This document shows, piece after piece, positions 8,114 to 15,983 of a stretch of 64,000 nucleotides of DNA. The notes beneath the pieces are model-generated. The model did no database searches and was not told the origin of the DNA. It worked only from the letters and a program-made list of their open reading frames with translations. The translations under genes were made by a program, and so were the position numbers. The stretch comes from Streptomyces sp. DI166. Lineage in GTDB: Bacteria; Actinomycetota; Actinomycetes; Streptomycetales; Streptomycetaceae. The stretch is from contig NZ_FLSP01000031.1 in the NCBI RefSeq assembly GCF_900091315.1, positions 21,540 through 85,539 on the forward strand, given 5' to 3'. Position 1 is the stretch's first letter; every line of letters begins with the position of its first letter.

Positions 8114-8374
8114 ATGAAACAGTGCACGCATGCCGACGTGCTGCCTCACCCGGAACCAGGTCCGCTGAGCGAGACCTGTCCGGAGTGTCTGGCGGACGGC
8201 ACCCACCCGGTGCAGCTGCGGCTGTGCCTCAGCTGCGGTCACGTCGGCTGCTGCGACTCCTCGCCCGGACGGCACGCCACCGCGCACCACAAGGAGTCCG
8301 GACACCCGATCATGCGGACTTTCGAACCGGGTGAGGCCTGGCGCTGGTGTTTCGTGGACCACGTCCTGGTGTGA
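8114..8374 (+). CDS. UBP-type zinc finger protein
   Basis: 86 residues from ATG 8114. This is a compact zinc-binding domain. Cys/His ligands are visible in KQCTHADVLPH, ETCPECL, LRLCLSCGHVGCCDSSPG and RHATAHHKESGHPIMRTFEPG, the arrangement of ZnF-UBP domains. In eukaryotes this domain binds ubiquitin C-termini, while in actinobacteria it is a widespread standalone protein of unknown role. It diverges from the antiporter gene with 82 bases between starts. No Shine-Dalgarno is obvious. Confidence 0.85.
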   Translation: MKQCTHADVLPHPEPGPLSETCPECLADGTHPVQLRLCLSCGHVGCCDSSPGRHATAHHKESGHPIMRTFEPGEAWRWCFVDHVLV

Positions 8375-8632
8375 CGGCACGACTGCGCATCCGGACGGTT
8401 CGAGTGCGGGCGGCCTGGGTACGTCAAACCGGCGCGCGCTCTTCCCAATTGGGCTCGCAGACCCCCTAGCCACGGAGCGTATCCGTGTGTTTACTATGAG
8501 TGACAGCATGGGGTTGGGGTCCTGGGGACAAGAAAGTTCGGAGCGCGATAGCGTCACCGCTGAACCACACATCGCGTTACCCCGAGGGGCGACCCTCGGC
8601 CCCGAAAAGCTTGTACCACCTTGGAGGTGAGG

Positions 8633-9046
8633 GTGTCCCAGATCGCAGGCGAGCCCGCGACCCAGGACTTCGTGGAAGTCCGGCTGCCGGCTGCGGGTGC
8701 CTACCTGTCGGTGCTGCGTACGGCGACTGCCGGCCTCGCGGCCCGTTTGGACTTCACCCTCGACGAGATCGAGGACCTGCGCATCGCGGTGGACGAAGCG
8801 TGCGCGATCCTGCTTCAGCAGGCCGTGCCCGGCTCGGTGCTCAGTTGCGTCTTCCGGCTCGTCGACGACTCGCTGGAGGTCACCGTCTCCGCACCGACCA
8901 CGGACGGTCACGCACCGTCACGGGACACGTTCGCCTGGACCGTGCTGTCCGCGCTGGCGGGCAAGGTCTCCTCCGCCGTGGACGACGACAAAACCGTTTC
9001 GATCAGCCTCTACAAACAGCGCGGCGCGGGACCCGGGCCGGCGTGA
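8633..9046 (+). CDS. ushX: anti-sigma factor of SigH (UshX/PrsH/RshA-type, RsbW-like fold)
   Basis: 137 residues. GTG at 8633 is chosen because GGAGG at 8623-8627 sits five bases upstream. The fold is the GHKL/RsbW anti-sigma type: N-terminal strand FVEVRLPAAGAYLSVLRT, then LDEIEDLRIAVDEACAILLQ, then SCVFRLVDDSLEVTVSAP. The N-box Asn of true RsbW kinases is missing (EACAILLQ instead of EAxxNA), and no DxGxG box is visible, so ATP binding is probably weak or lost. It overlaps sigH by GTGA, giving coupled synthesis of the inhibitor and its sigma factor. The name rests on synteny with the S. coelicolor sigH locus. The 258 bases upstream hold no gene. Confidence 0.85.
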   Translation: MSQIAGEPATQDFVEVRLPAAGAYLSVLRTATAGLAARLDFTLDEIEDLRIAVDEACAILLQQAVPGSVLSCVFRLVDDSLEVTVSAPTTDGHAPSRDTFAWTVLSALAGKVSSAVDDDKTVSISLYKQRGAGPGPA

Positions 9047-10146
9047 AGGACGGGGACGGGCCGGTGCGGGACGAAGAGCGCGGCACACGGGAGCTGCCGG
9101 CCGAGAACGCCGACAACGCGGTCGCTCCGGGCGGTTCCCGACACCTGGCGGACGGCGTGGACGGCATTCCCGAGCAGGCCAGGCCGCATCCTGAGGACGA
9201 CGCGGCCGGCGCGCCGGAAGCGCCGGACGGCGCCGCACAGGGCTCGCCTCGCCAGAGGCGGAACGGGGGCACCCCCGGCCGGGCTGAGACAAGGGCTCGA
9301 CAGAGGGCGACGGGCGGGACGATGAGCGAGCACGAGCGAGACGACGAACAGGGCGTGCCGGCCACGCAGCACGAGGCGCCGGTGCGTGAACCGCAGGACC
9401 GCAGCGGGGCGCGCGCCATGTTCGTCGAGCTGCGCGGGCTGAAGGAGGGCAGCCCCGAGTACGCGGAGCTGCGCAACAAGCTGGTGCGGATGCATCTGCC
9501 GCTCGTGGAGCACCTCGCCCGCCGGTTCCGCAACCGCGGCGAGCCGCTGGACGACCTCACGCAGGTCGCCACCATCGGCCTGATCAAGTCGGTCGACCGA
9601 TTCGACCCGGACCGCGGTGTGGAGTTCTCCACCTACGCGACCCCGACGGTCGTCGGCGAGATCAAGCGGCACTTCCGCGACAAGGGCTGGGCGGTGCGCG
9701 TCCCGCGCCGTCTGCAGGAGCTGCGTCTGGCGCTGACCACGGCCACCGCGGAGCTGTCCCAGCAGCACGGCCGCTCCCCCACGGTCCACGAGCTGGCCGA
9801 GAAGCTGGCCATCTCGGAGGAGGAGGTGCTGGAGGGCCTGGAGTCCGCCAACGCCTACTCGACGCTCTCCCTGGACGTCCCCGACACCGACGACGAGTCG
9901 CCGGCCGTGGCGGACACCCTGGGCGCGGAGGACGAGGCGCTGGAGGGCGTGGAGTATCGCGAGTCCCTCAAGCCGCTGCTGGAGGATCTGCCGCCGCGCG
10001 AGAAGCGCATCCTGCTGCTGAGGTTCTTCGGCAACATGACCCAGTCGCAGATCGCGCAGGAGGTCGGCATCTCGCAGATGCACGTCTCGCGTCTGCTGGC
10101 CCGCACGCTGGCCCAGCTGCGGGAGAAGCTGCTGGTCGAGGAGTAG
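9043..10146 (+). CDS. sigH: RNA polymerase sigma factor SigH (SigB/SigF family)
   Basis: 367 residues from GTG 9043, overlapping the anti-sigma stop. Residues ~1-120 are acidic, Pro/Gly-rich and probably disordered. Region 2 starts near ARAMFVELRGLKEGSPEY and includes LVEHLARRFRNRGEPLDDL and GVEFSTYATPTVVGEIKRHF. Region 3 has PRRLQELRLAL. Region 4 has LPPREKRILLLRFFGNMTQS and the helix-turn-helix QSQIAQEVGISQMHVSRLLA. In S. coelicolor SigH directs osmotic-stress and septation genes and is made in several N-terminal forms. Here GTG 9064 and ATG 9322 (after GGGCGGGA) are in-frame alternatives that would give shorter forms. Confidence 0.9.
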   Translation: MKDGDGPVRDEERGTRELPAENADNAVAPGGSRHLADGVDGIPEQARPHPEDDAAGAPEAPDGAAQGSPRQRRNGGTPGRAETRARQRATGGTMSEHERDDEQGVPATQHEAPVREPQDRSGARAMFVELRGLKEGSPEYAELRNKLVRMHLPLVEHLARRFRNRGEPLDDLTQVATIGLIKSVDRFDPDRGVEFSTYATPTVVGEIKRHFRDKGWAVRVPRRLQELRLALTTATAELSQQHGRSPTVHELAEKLAISEEEVLEGLESANAYSTLSLDVPDTDDESPAVADTLGAEDEALEGVEYRESLKPLLEDLPPREKRILLLRFFGNMTQSQIAQEVGISQMHVSRLLARTLAQLREKLLVEE

Positions 10147-10163
10147 GGGGCCGCGCCGGGGTA

Positions 10164-10598
10164 CTACTGGGAGGCGTTGCCGGGCCCCCGGATACCGAGG
10201 GCCCGGGTGGTCTCGGCGTTCACCAGCAGCACCAGCGCGGCGACGGCCACCACCGCGAGGGCGATCCCGGCGGGGATGGCCATGCTGTCGGCCTGGAGCA
10301 GGTTGTAGGCGACGGGCAGCGCCAGGATCTGGGTGATCACGGCCGGGCCGCGCGACCAGCTGCGCCGGGCGAGCAGTCCGCGGGCGGCGAGCAGCGGCAG
10401 CAGGGCGAGGACCATCAGCGTCACTCCGCCGGTGATCGCCTGCTGCCGGTCGTCCGGGTCGCCGGTCACGCCCAGGACGAGGATCCAGATCCCGCCGGCC
10501 ACCAGGGCGAGCCCCTCCAGCGCGGCGAGGGCCGCCGCGTACGTCAGCCGCCGCGGGCGGGGTCCGGCTTCCGGGGCGGGGTTCTGCTCATCACTCAC
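10164..10598 (-). CDS. small integral membrane protein
   Basis: 144 residues from GTG 10596-10598. The first ~20 residues are hydrophilic (MSDEQNPAPEAGPRPRR). Four hydrophobic segments follow: AALAALEGLALVAGGIWILV, GVTLMVLALLPLLAARGLL, AVITQILALPVAYNLL and IALAVVAVAALVLLVNAETT. No catalytic motif is visible. Such four-helix proteins are widely conserved in Streptomyces and usually annotated as hypothetical. It ends 17 bases from the convergent sigH stop. Confidence 0.75.
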   Translation of the reverse strand: MSDEQNPAPEAGPRPRRLTYAAALAALEGLALVAGGIWILVLGVTGDPDDRQQAITGGVTLMVLALLPLLAARGLLARRSWSRGPAVITQILALPVAYNLLQADSMAIPAGIALAVVAVAALVLLVNAETTRALGIRGPGNASQ

Positions 10599-10744
10599 CC
10601 CAGCAGGGTAGCCGTCGCGGGGTCCGCTCCCTCGGGCACCCGGCGTGCGCGCGGGGCGCCCGTGGTGAGGTTCACGCACCGATTCTCATATTGGATCTCT
10701 GTTCGGTGTGGGCTCGGTACCCCCCAGTAGGTACGCTGCCATCC

Positions 10745-11713
10745 ATGCGTGCACTTCTCGTGGTCAATCCGGCGGCAACCACCACAAGCGCACGTACGCG
10801 CGATGTCCTGATCCACGCGCTCGCCAGCGAGATGAAGCTGGAGGCGGTCACCACCGAGTACCGCGGCCACGCCCGCGACCTCGGACGGCAGGCCGCGGAG
10901 AGCCAGGACGTCGACCTGGTCGTCGCCCTCGGCGGCGACGGCACCGTCAACGAGGTGGTCAACGGACTGCTGCACAACGGCCCCGACCCGGAGCGGCTGC
11001 CGCGGCTCGCGGTGGTCCCCGGCGGCTCCACCAATGTCTTCGCCCGCGCGCTCGGTCTGCCGAACGACGCGGTGGAGGCGACCGGCGCACTACTGGACGC
11101 GCTGCGCGAGGGCAGCGGGCGGACGGTCGGCATGGGAATCGCCTCGGGGACGCCGGGCACCGAGGACGAGGGGGTTCCGGCCCGCTGGTTCACCTTCTGC
11201 GCGGGGCTCGGCTTCGACGCGGGTGTGGTCGGCCGGGTCGAGCAGCAGCGCGAGCGGGGCAAGAAGTCCACGCACGCCCTCTATATGCGGCAGGCGCTGC
11301 GCCAGTTCCTCCAGGAGCCGAACCGGCGGCACGGCACGATCACCCTGGAGCGGCCCGGTGCCGAACCGGTGACCGATTTGGTGCTCTCCATAGTCTGCAA
11401 TACCGCTCCGTGGACCTATCTGGGCAATCGCCCGGTGTACGCGTCGCCTAAGGCCTCGTTCGATACAGGGCTCGACGTACTCGGTCTCAGCCGCATGTCC
11501 ACGCTCGCGGTTGCCCGGTATGCGACCCAGTTGCTCACTTCGTCCCCCGAGCGGGGACCGCACGGCAAGCATGCCGCCTCACTGCACGACCTGGACCAGT
11601 TCACCTTGCATTCGAAGGTCCCGCTGCCCCTTCAGATGGACGGCGACCACCTGGGACTGCGAACGAGCGTGACGTTCACAGGCGTACGCCGTGCACTGCG
11701 TGTGATTGTGTGA
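10745..11713 (+). CDS. diacylglycerol kinase-family lipid kinase
   Basis: 322 residues from ATG 10745. The DAGK/YegS/LCB5 catalytic domain is clear: N-terminal RALLVVNPAATTTSARTRD, the nucleotide loop VVALGGDGTVNEVVNGLL, and PGGSTNVFARALGLPNDAVE. A C-terminal beta-sandwich domain includes LSIVCNTAPWTYLGNRPVYA and PLQMDGDHLG. These enzymes phosphorylate diacylglycerol or related lipids at the inner membrane face. It lies alone between a convergent-facing membrane gene and the long wblE leader. Confidence 0.88.
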   Translation: MRALLVVNPAATTTSARTRDVLIHALASEMKLEAVTTEYRGHARDLGRQAAESQDVDLVVALGGDGTVNEVVNGLLHNGPDPERLPRLAVVPGGSTNVFARALGLPNDAVEATGALLDALREGSGRTVGMGIASGTPGTEDEGVPARWFTFCAGLGFDAGVVGRVEQQRERGKKSTHALYMRQALRQFLQEPNRRHGTITLERPGAEPVTDLVLSIVCNTAPWTYLGNRPVYASPKASFDTGLDVLGLSRMSTLAVARYATQLLTSSPERGPHGKHAASLHDLDQFTLHSKVPLPLQMDGDHLGLRTSVTFTGVRRALRVIV

Positions 11714-12032
11714 GCAGAACTGGCTAAAGTCCTTTCACTCGAACGTTTAGGCCAGGGTCCACCCCATGGAAGTACGGCTGTGACCTAGTCGACACCGAGG
11801 AATCAAAAAAAACTTTCCGGAAGGGGTTGTATCCGCCGCTGAGGTTTGCGAGTCTCTACGTGGCGATCGAGACAGCCCGCAACACCGGCTCCACAGATCA
11901 CCGGAACCCCTCTTCACATCACAGGACCACGCCAGGGAAACCTGACGGTCGGCCCTTCACTTGTTGAGGGATTCGTGAAAGCGTTCACATTCACAAGCAA
12001 CTTGCACGTAATACCAAGGAGAGGTAGCAGCC
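11714..12032 (+). other. 319-bp gene-free leader upstream of wblE
   Basis: No gene is visible. The stretch is less GC-rich than its surroundings and includes an A8 run at 11805-11812, a TTCCGGAA palindrome just after it, and AAGGAGAGG just before the wblE ATG. A long 5' untranslated region with several promoters is likely. A SigR-like GGAAT at 11799-11803 has its nearest GTT 22 bases on, too far for a standard SigR promoter. Confidence 0.5.
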
Positions 12033-12290
12033 ATGGACTGGCGTCACAACGCCGTTTGCCGCGAGGAAGACCCCGAGCTCTTCTTCCCCATCGGCAACAC
12101 CGGTCCTGCGCTGCTGCAGATCGAGGAAGCCAAGGCCGTCTGCCGCCGCTGCCCGGTTATCGAGCAGTGCCTGCAGTGGGCGCTTGAGTCCGGCCAGGAC
12201 TCCGGCGTCTGGGGTGGTCTCAGCGAGGACGAGCGTCGCGCCATGAAGCGCCGTGCCGCCCGCAACCGGGCCCGTCAGGCCTCCGCCTGA
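12033..12290 (+). CDS. wblE: WhiB-family iron-sulfur regulator WblE
   Basis: 85 residues, ATG at 12033 after AAGGAGAGG. Four cysteines that bind a [4Fe-4S] cluster are C9, C37, C40 and C46 (pattern C-x27-C-x2-C-x5-C), followed by the GVWGGL turn and a basic C-terminal tail (MKRRAARNRARQ) for DNA or sigma contacts. Proteins of this size and sequence are WblE, the Streptomyces counterpart of mycobacterial WhiB1, a nitric-oxide-responsive regulator that binds the primary sigma factor. It is convergent with a PdtaS-like histidine kinase, the same neighbour WhiB1 has in mycobacteria. Confidence 0.95.
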   Translation: MDWRHNAVCREEDPELFFPIGNTGPALLQIEEAKAVCRRCPVIEQCLQWALESGQDSGVWGGLSEDERRAMKRRAARNRARQASA

Positions 12291-12403
12291 CCCACCCACC
12301 CCGCCTGAGCTTGGCGGCGCGTACAGCGAGTACGCATCTCCCGCCCCCGAGCCGCAGCGCGCAGTACCCCCGATGCGCTTAGCAAGAGCAGCACGAGCTT
12401 TTG

Positions 12404-12427
12404 GCCCCGGACCTTTCGGTCCGGGGC
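12404..12427. terminator. bidirectional hairpin between wblE and the histidine kinase
   Basis: A perfect 10-bp stem, GCCCCGGACC with GGTCCGGGGC, closes a TTTC tetraloop. It lies 114 bases after the wblE stop and 62 bases before the end of the convergent kinase gene, so it can serve both. Confidence 0.8.
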
Positions 12428-12488
12428 TCATTGCTTTTCCGGGGCCCTACGCTTTTCGGGACCCTTGCGAAGCCCCCGCCAGTACGGC

Positions 12489-13964
12489 CTACTTGTGCGC
12501 CCGCACCGGAATGTCCAGGATCACCTGCGTACCGCGCTCCGGCGCCGGGACCATGTCGAACGTACCGCCCAACTCCCCCTCCACCAGGGTCCGTACGATC
12601 TGCAGGCCCAGGTTGCCCGCGGTGTGCGGGTCGAAGCCCTCCGGCAGGCCCACGCCGTCGTCCTGGACGGTGACCAGCAGGCGGGCCTCCTTGGTGGTGC
12701 CGCCGCGGACCGCGGAGACCTCGACGGTTCCGGTCTCGCCCTGACGGAAGCCGTGCTCCAGGGCGTTCTGGAGGACCTCGGTCAGCACCATCGACAGCGG
12801 CGTGGCGACCTCGGCGTCCAGGATGCCGAAGCGTCCGGTGCGCCGGCCGGTCACCTTGCCGGGCGAGATCTCGGCGACCATCGCCAGCACCCGGTCGGCG
12901 ATCTCGTCGAACTCCACCCGCTCGTCCAGGTTCTGGGAGAGCGTCTCGTGCACGATCGCGATCGAGCCGACCCGGCGCACCGCCTCTTCGAGCGCCTCCC
13001 GGCCGCGGTCGGACTCGATCCGCCGGGCCTGGAGGCGCAGCAGGGCCGCGACCGTCTGGAGGTTGTTCTTCACCCGGTGGTGGATCTCCCGGATGGTGGC
13101 GTCCTTGGTGATCAACTCGCGTTCGCGGCGGCGCAGTTCGGTGACGTCGCGGAGCAGCACCAGCGAACCGATGCGGGTGCCCTTGGGCTTGAGCGGGATC
13201 GCCCGGAACTGGATGACCCCGTCCTCGGACTCGATCTCGAACTCACGGGGCGCCCAGCCGCTGGCCACCTTGGCGAGCGCCTCGTCCACGGGGCCGTGGG
13301 TGGGGGCGAGTTCGGCGGTGGTCTTGCCCAGGTGGTGGCCGACCAGGTCGGCGGCGAGGCCGAGGCGGTGGTAGGCCGAGAGGGCGTTCGGGGAGGCGTA
13401 CTGGACGATGCCGTCGGCGTCGAGGCGGATCAGGCCGTCCCCGACCCGGGGCGAGGCGTCCATGTCGACCTGCTGGTTCGCGAACGGGAAGGCTCCGGCC
13501 GCGATCATCTGCGCCAGGTCCGAGGCGCTCTGCAGATACGTCAGTTCGAGGCGGCTCGGGGTGCGCACGGTGAGCAGGTTGGTGTTGCGGGCGATGACGC
13601 CGAGAACCCGGCCGTCGCGCCGGACAGGGATCGACTCGACCCGGACCGGGACCTCCTCGCGCCACTCGGGGTCGCCCTCGCGCACGATGCGGCCCTCGTC
13701 GAGGGCGGCGTCCAGCATGGGGCGGCGGCCGCGCGGGACGAGGTGGCCGACCATGTCGTCCTGGTAGGAGGTGGGGCCGGTGTTGGGCCGCATCTGGGCC
13801 ACCGACACATACCGGGTGCCGTCGCGGGTGGGGACCCACAGGACCAGGTCGGCGAAGGACAGGTCGGAGAGCAGCTGCCACTCCGAGACGAGCAGGTGGA
13901 GCCACTCAAGGTCGGACTCGTCGAGAGCGGTGTGCTGGTGGACCAGCTCGTTCATGGAGGGCAC
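12489..13964 (-). CDS. PdtaS-like sensor histidine kinase
   Basis: 491 residues from GTG 13964; an ATG three codons in (13955) is the alternative. The N-terminal ~150 residues are a GAF-like sensor (SDLSFADLVLWVPTRDGTRY, GVIARNTNLL), followed by a PAS domain at about 170-280 (GLIRLDADGIVQYASPNALS). The phosphoacceptor is of the HisKA_2 type: REIHHRVKNNLQTVAALLRL. The ATPase domain has LTEVLQNALEHGF (N box) and VQDDGVGLPEGF (G1 box). There are no membrane segments, so the kinase is cytosolic. The closest characterised relative is mycobacterial PdtaS, which signals to the RNA-binding antiterminator PdtaR; no partner gene is adjacent. A DasR-type palindrome lies 300 bases upstream. Confidence 0.92.
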   Translation of the reverse strand: MPSMNELVHQHTALDESDLEWLHLLVSEWQLLSDLSFADLVLWVPTRDGTRYVSVAQMRPNTGPTSYQDDMVGHLVPRGRRPMLDAALDEGRIVREGDPEWREEVPVRVESIPVRRDGRVLGVIARNTNLLTVRTPSRLELTYLQSASDLAQMIAAGAFPFANQQVDMDASPRVGDGLIRLDADGIVQYASPNALSAYHRLGLAADLVGHHLGKTTAELAPTHGPVDEALAKVASGWAPREFEIESEDGVIQFRAIPLKPKGTRIGSLVLLRDVTELRRRERELITKDATIREIHHRVKNNLQTVAALLRLQARRIESDRGREALEEAVRRVGSIAIVHETLSQNLDERVEFDEIADRVLAMVAEISPGKVTGRRTGRFGILDAEVATPLSMVLTEVLQNALEHGFRQGETGTVEVSAVRGGTTKEARLLVTVQDDGVGLPEGFDPHTAGNLGLQIVRTLVEGELGGTFDMVPAPERGTQVILDIPVRAHK

Positions 13965-14386
13965 GGGTGCGAGCGTACCCGGGGGTTTGTGCGGCTCCGA
14001 AACGGGCGGCCGGCCGTCGGGGCCCGTACGGCGGAAGGGGCCCCGGAAACACCCGCGGGCCGCGGCGCCTGAGAGGGACCCTCAACCCTCCCGGCACCGC
14101 AGCCCGGAGCAATATCGGCCGTGGGGTGTGCGGTCCCGGTCGGCCGAAGGATGAGGAGCCGGGGCAGTCAGGGCAGAGAGCCTCGGTTCCTCCGTCCGTC
14201 TTCCTGTGCGGGGAAGACGGAAGCTGCTGCGCGTCCTCGTATCACATGGACTCTCCACACCATTGTGGACTAGACCACTCGACGTGTCCATGCGTTGAAG
14301 GATGTTCGTTGTTGTGACGCCCGACGCGGGGCGCGCCACCGGCTCGGGCGCCCCGACATCCACCACGAAGCCTAACCCGTGTGGGT
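13965..14386. other. 422-bp intergenic region with hairpin and DasR-type site
   Basis: No open frame here looks genuine. It is upstream of the minus-strand kinase and downstream of the minus-strand TetR gene. It holds a hairpin with a 10-bp stem at 14195-14204 and 14212-14221 (seven-base loop), in a position to end TetR transcription or attenuate kinase transcription. It also holds a 16-bp dre-like palindrome at 14264-14279. On the minus strand TGTGATAC near 14240-14250 could be an extended -10 for the kinase. Confidence 0.5.
14264..14279. promoter_or_regulatory. predicted DasR-binding site (dre), orphan
   Basis: TGTGGACTAGACCACT matches the DasR consensus (A-G/C-TGGTCTAGACCA-G/C-T) at all but a few outer or central positions, with the core CTAGACCAC intact. 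It stands about 300 bases upstream of the histidine kinase start and 1.6 kb from the established nagB site. DasR is encoded in this same window. Confidence 0.65.
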
Positions 14387-15019
14387 TCATGTGCGGGGCC
14401 AGATGGACAGGGCAATTTCCGCCAGCGCCGTCAACTCCGCGCGGCTCGCGCCGTCGCGCGCCTGCTGGGACATGCCCTGGACGACAGCGCCGGCGTGCCG
14501 GGCCAGCGCCCGGGCGTCGGTGTCCGCGGGAAGGCGGCCCGCGGCGATGTCCGCCCGGATCCGGCTCTCGACCGCGGCGATGGCCTCGTTGCGCTTCTCC
14601 CGCAGCCTCTCCCCCACTTCGGGGCTGGTGCAGTTGGTGGCCGCGTGGGCGTACAGGCAGCCCTGGGGGCGGTCGGGGGCGGTGTAGCACTCGGCGGCCT
14701 CGCGCAGGATGCGGGCCACGGCGGCACGGGCGGTGGGCTCCTCGGCCAGGGCGCGCTCGCCGAAGGCCGCGTAGCGCCTGCCGTACTCGGCCACGACCTC
14801 GTCGAACAGGGCCCGCTTGTCACCGAAGGCCGCGTACAGGCTGGGGGCGCCGATACCCATGATCCGGGTGAGGTCGGAGACGGAGGTGGCCTCGTAGCCG
14901 TGCTCCCAGAAGGCCATGATCGCCTTCTCCAGCGCGGTCTCGCGGTCGAAGGAGCGGGGCCGGCCACGGCGGCCGGCGGGCGACGCGGGGACGGTTCGGG
15001 GGTCTTGGGTGCGCTCCAT
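14387..15019 (-). CDS. TetR/AcrR-family regulator
   Basis: 210 residues, ATG at 15017-15019. A basic linker (AGRRGRPRSF) leads into the helix-turn-helix: ALEKAIMAFWEHGYEATSVS, then IMGIGAPSLYAAFGDKRALF. The C-terminal domain has CLYAHAATNC and ERLREKRNEAIAAVES, typical of TetR_C_11-like repressors of small-molecule-modifying enzymes. It is divergent from an SDR gene with two near-identical pseudo-palindromes in the shared promoter. The likely role is repression of itself and the SDR; the ligand is unknown. Confidence 0.9.
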   Translation of the reverse strand: MERTQDPRTVPASPAGRRGRPRSFDRETALEKAIMAFWEHGYEATSVSDLTRIMGIGAPSLYAAFGDKRALFDEVVAEYGRRYAAFGERALAEEPTARAAVARILREAAECYTAPDRPQGCLYAHAATNCTSPEVGERLREKRNEAIAAVESRIRADIAAGRLPADTDARALARHAGAVVQGMSQQARDGASRAELTALAEIALSIWPRT

Positions 15020-15032
15020 GGGGTGAATTCTA

Positions 15033-15091
15033 TAGCGGGCACTAGAGAAAGAATCCCGTCGTGCGCTACGGTCTTTCTGTAGCGATCACTA
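15033..15091. promoter_or_regulatory. paired TetR operators between divergent TetR and SDR genes
   Basis: TAGCGGGCACTA (15033-15044) and TAGCGATCACTA (15080-15091) are two copies of the imperfect palindrome TAG-CG-NN-CA-CTA, each followed by GA. One copy lies next to each gene start, as expected for an autoregulated divergent pair. Confidence 0.6.
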
Positions 15092-15111
15092 GACAAATGT
15101 GGGGGTGTGGC

Positions 15112-15864
15112 ATGGGCGTGCTCACGGGCAGGACGGCGCTGGTCACGGGGGCGAGCCGGGGGATCGGACGGGCGGTGGCCGAGCGGCTGGCCCGCGACGG
15201 CGCACGGGTGGGCGTGCACTACGGCAGCAGCGAGGCGGCGGCGAAGGAGACGGTGGCCGGGATCGAGGCGGCGGGCGGCAGCGCCTTCGCCGTCCGGGCG
15301 GTGCTGGGGGCGCCCGGGGACGCGCGGGCCCTCTGGGAGGCGTTCGACCGGCACGCGGACGGGGTGGACATCATGGTGAACAACGCGGGCGCGGCCACCT
15401 TCGCGACCGTCGGCGACACCGACGAGGAGCTCTACGACAGGGCGCACGCGCTCAACGCCAAGGCACCGTTCTTCGTCATCCGGGAGGGGCTCGGGCGGCT
15501 GCGCGACGACGGCCGGATCATCAATGTCACGGCGGCCACGGACTTCGGGATACCCGCCATCGCCGCCACGCACATGGCCAAGGGCGCGGTGACCACGCTG
15601 ACCCGGTCGCTCGCGGTCGAGCTGGCGCCGCGCGGCATCACGGCCAACTCCGTGGCGCCGGGGTTCATCGACACCGACCTCACCGCCCCGGTGCTGGCCG
15701 ATGCCGGAATGCGGGCGCACGCGGAGTCGGTCTCGGTGTTCGGGCGAGTGGGGACGACTCAGGAGGTGGCGGACGTGGTCGCCTTCCTGGCCTCGCCGGA
15801 CTCGCGCTGGATGACCGGGCAGCACCTGGACGCGACGGGAGGGTCGCTGCTGAGCCTGCAGTGA
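15112..15864 (+). CDS. SDR-family protein with altered catalytic residues
   Basis: 250 residues, ATG at 15112. The Rossmann fold is clear: VTGASRGIGRAVAERLARDG for cofactor binding, MVNNAGAATF, and GFIDTDL. The catalytic tetrad is changed. At the YxxxK position the sequence reads THMAK, so Tyr is replaced by Thr while Lys is kept. Thirteen residues earlier the catalytic Ser position is also Thr (INVTAATDFG). Either chemistry is altered or the protein is a non-classical SDR. It is divergent from and probably repressed by the TetR protein at 14387. Confidence 0.85.
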   Translation: MGVLTGRTALVTGASRGIGRAVAERLARDGARVGVHYGSSEAAAKETVAGIEAAGGSAFAVRAVLGAPGDARALWEAFDRHADGVDIMVNNAGAATFATVGDTDEELYDRAHALNAKAPFFVIREGLGRLRDDGRIINVTAATDFGIPAIAATHMAKGAVTTLTRSLAVELAPRGITANSVAPGFIDTDLTAPVLADAGMRAHAESVSVFGRVGTTQEVADVVAFLASPDSRWMTGQHLDATGGSLLSLQ

Positions 15865-15916
15865 CAGGGCGCCGGGAGCCCGCGTTCGCCTGGGAGGGAG
15901 GGCCCTCCTCTGTTAG

Positions 15917-15932
15917 ATTGGTCTAAACCACA
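15917..15932 (+). promoter_or_regulatory. DasR-binding site (dre) of nagB
   Basis: ATTGGTCTAAACCACA lies 51 bases upstream of the nagB start and keeps the TGGTCT/ACCA half-sites of the 16-bp dre palindrome. Control of nagB by DasR is established in S. coelicolor. DasR releases DNA on binding glucosamine-6-phosphate, the NagB substrate. Confidence 0.85.
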
Positions 15933-15983
15933 TAGCCCTTCTCGGGTACCGGTTGAGTCCCCTCTTCAGATCGGCAGGCCAGC

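Noticed and set aside
8461..8520. A SigB/SigF-type promoter (GTTT ... GGG) before ushX-sigH.
   Set aside because: GTTT and GGGGTT are present, but the -10 does not match GGGTAY well enough to claim.
11799..11828. A possible SigR promoter before wblE (GGAAT ... GTT).
   Set aside because: The spacing is 22 bases instead of 18-19.
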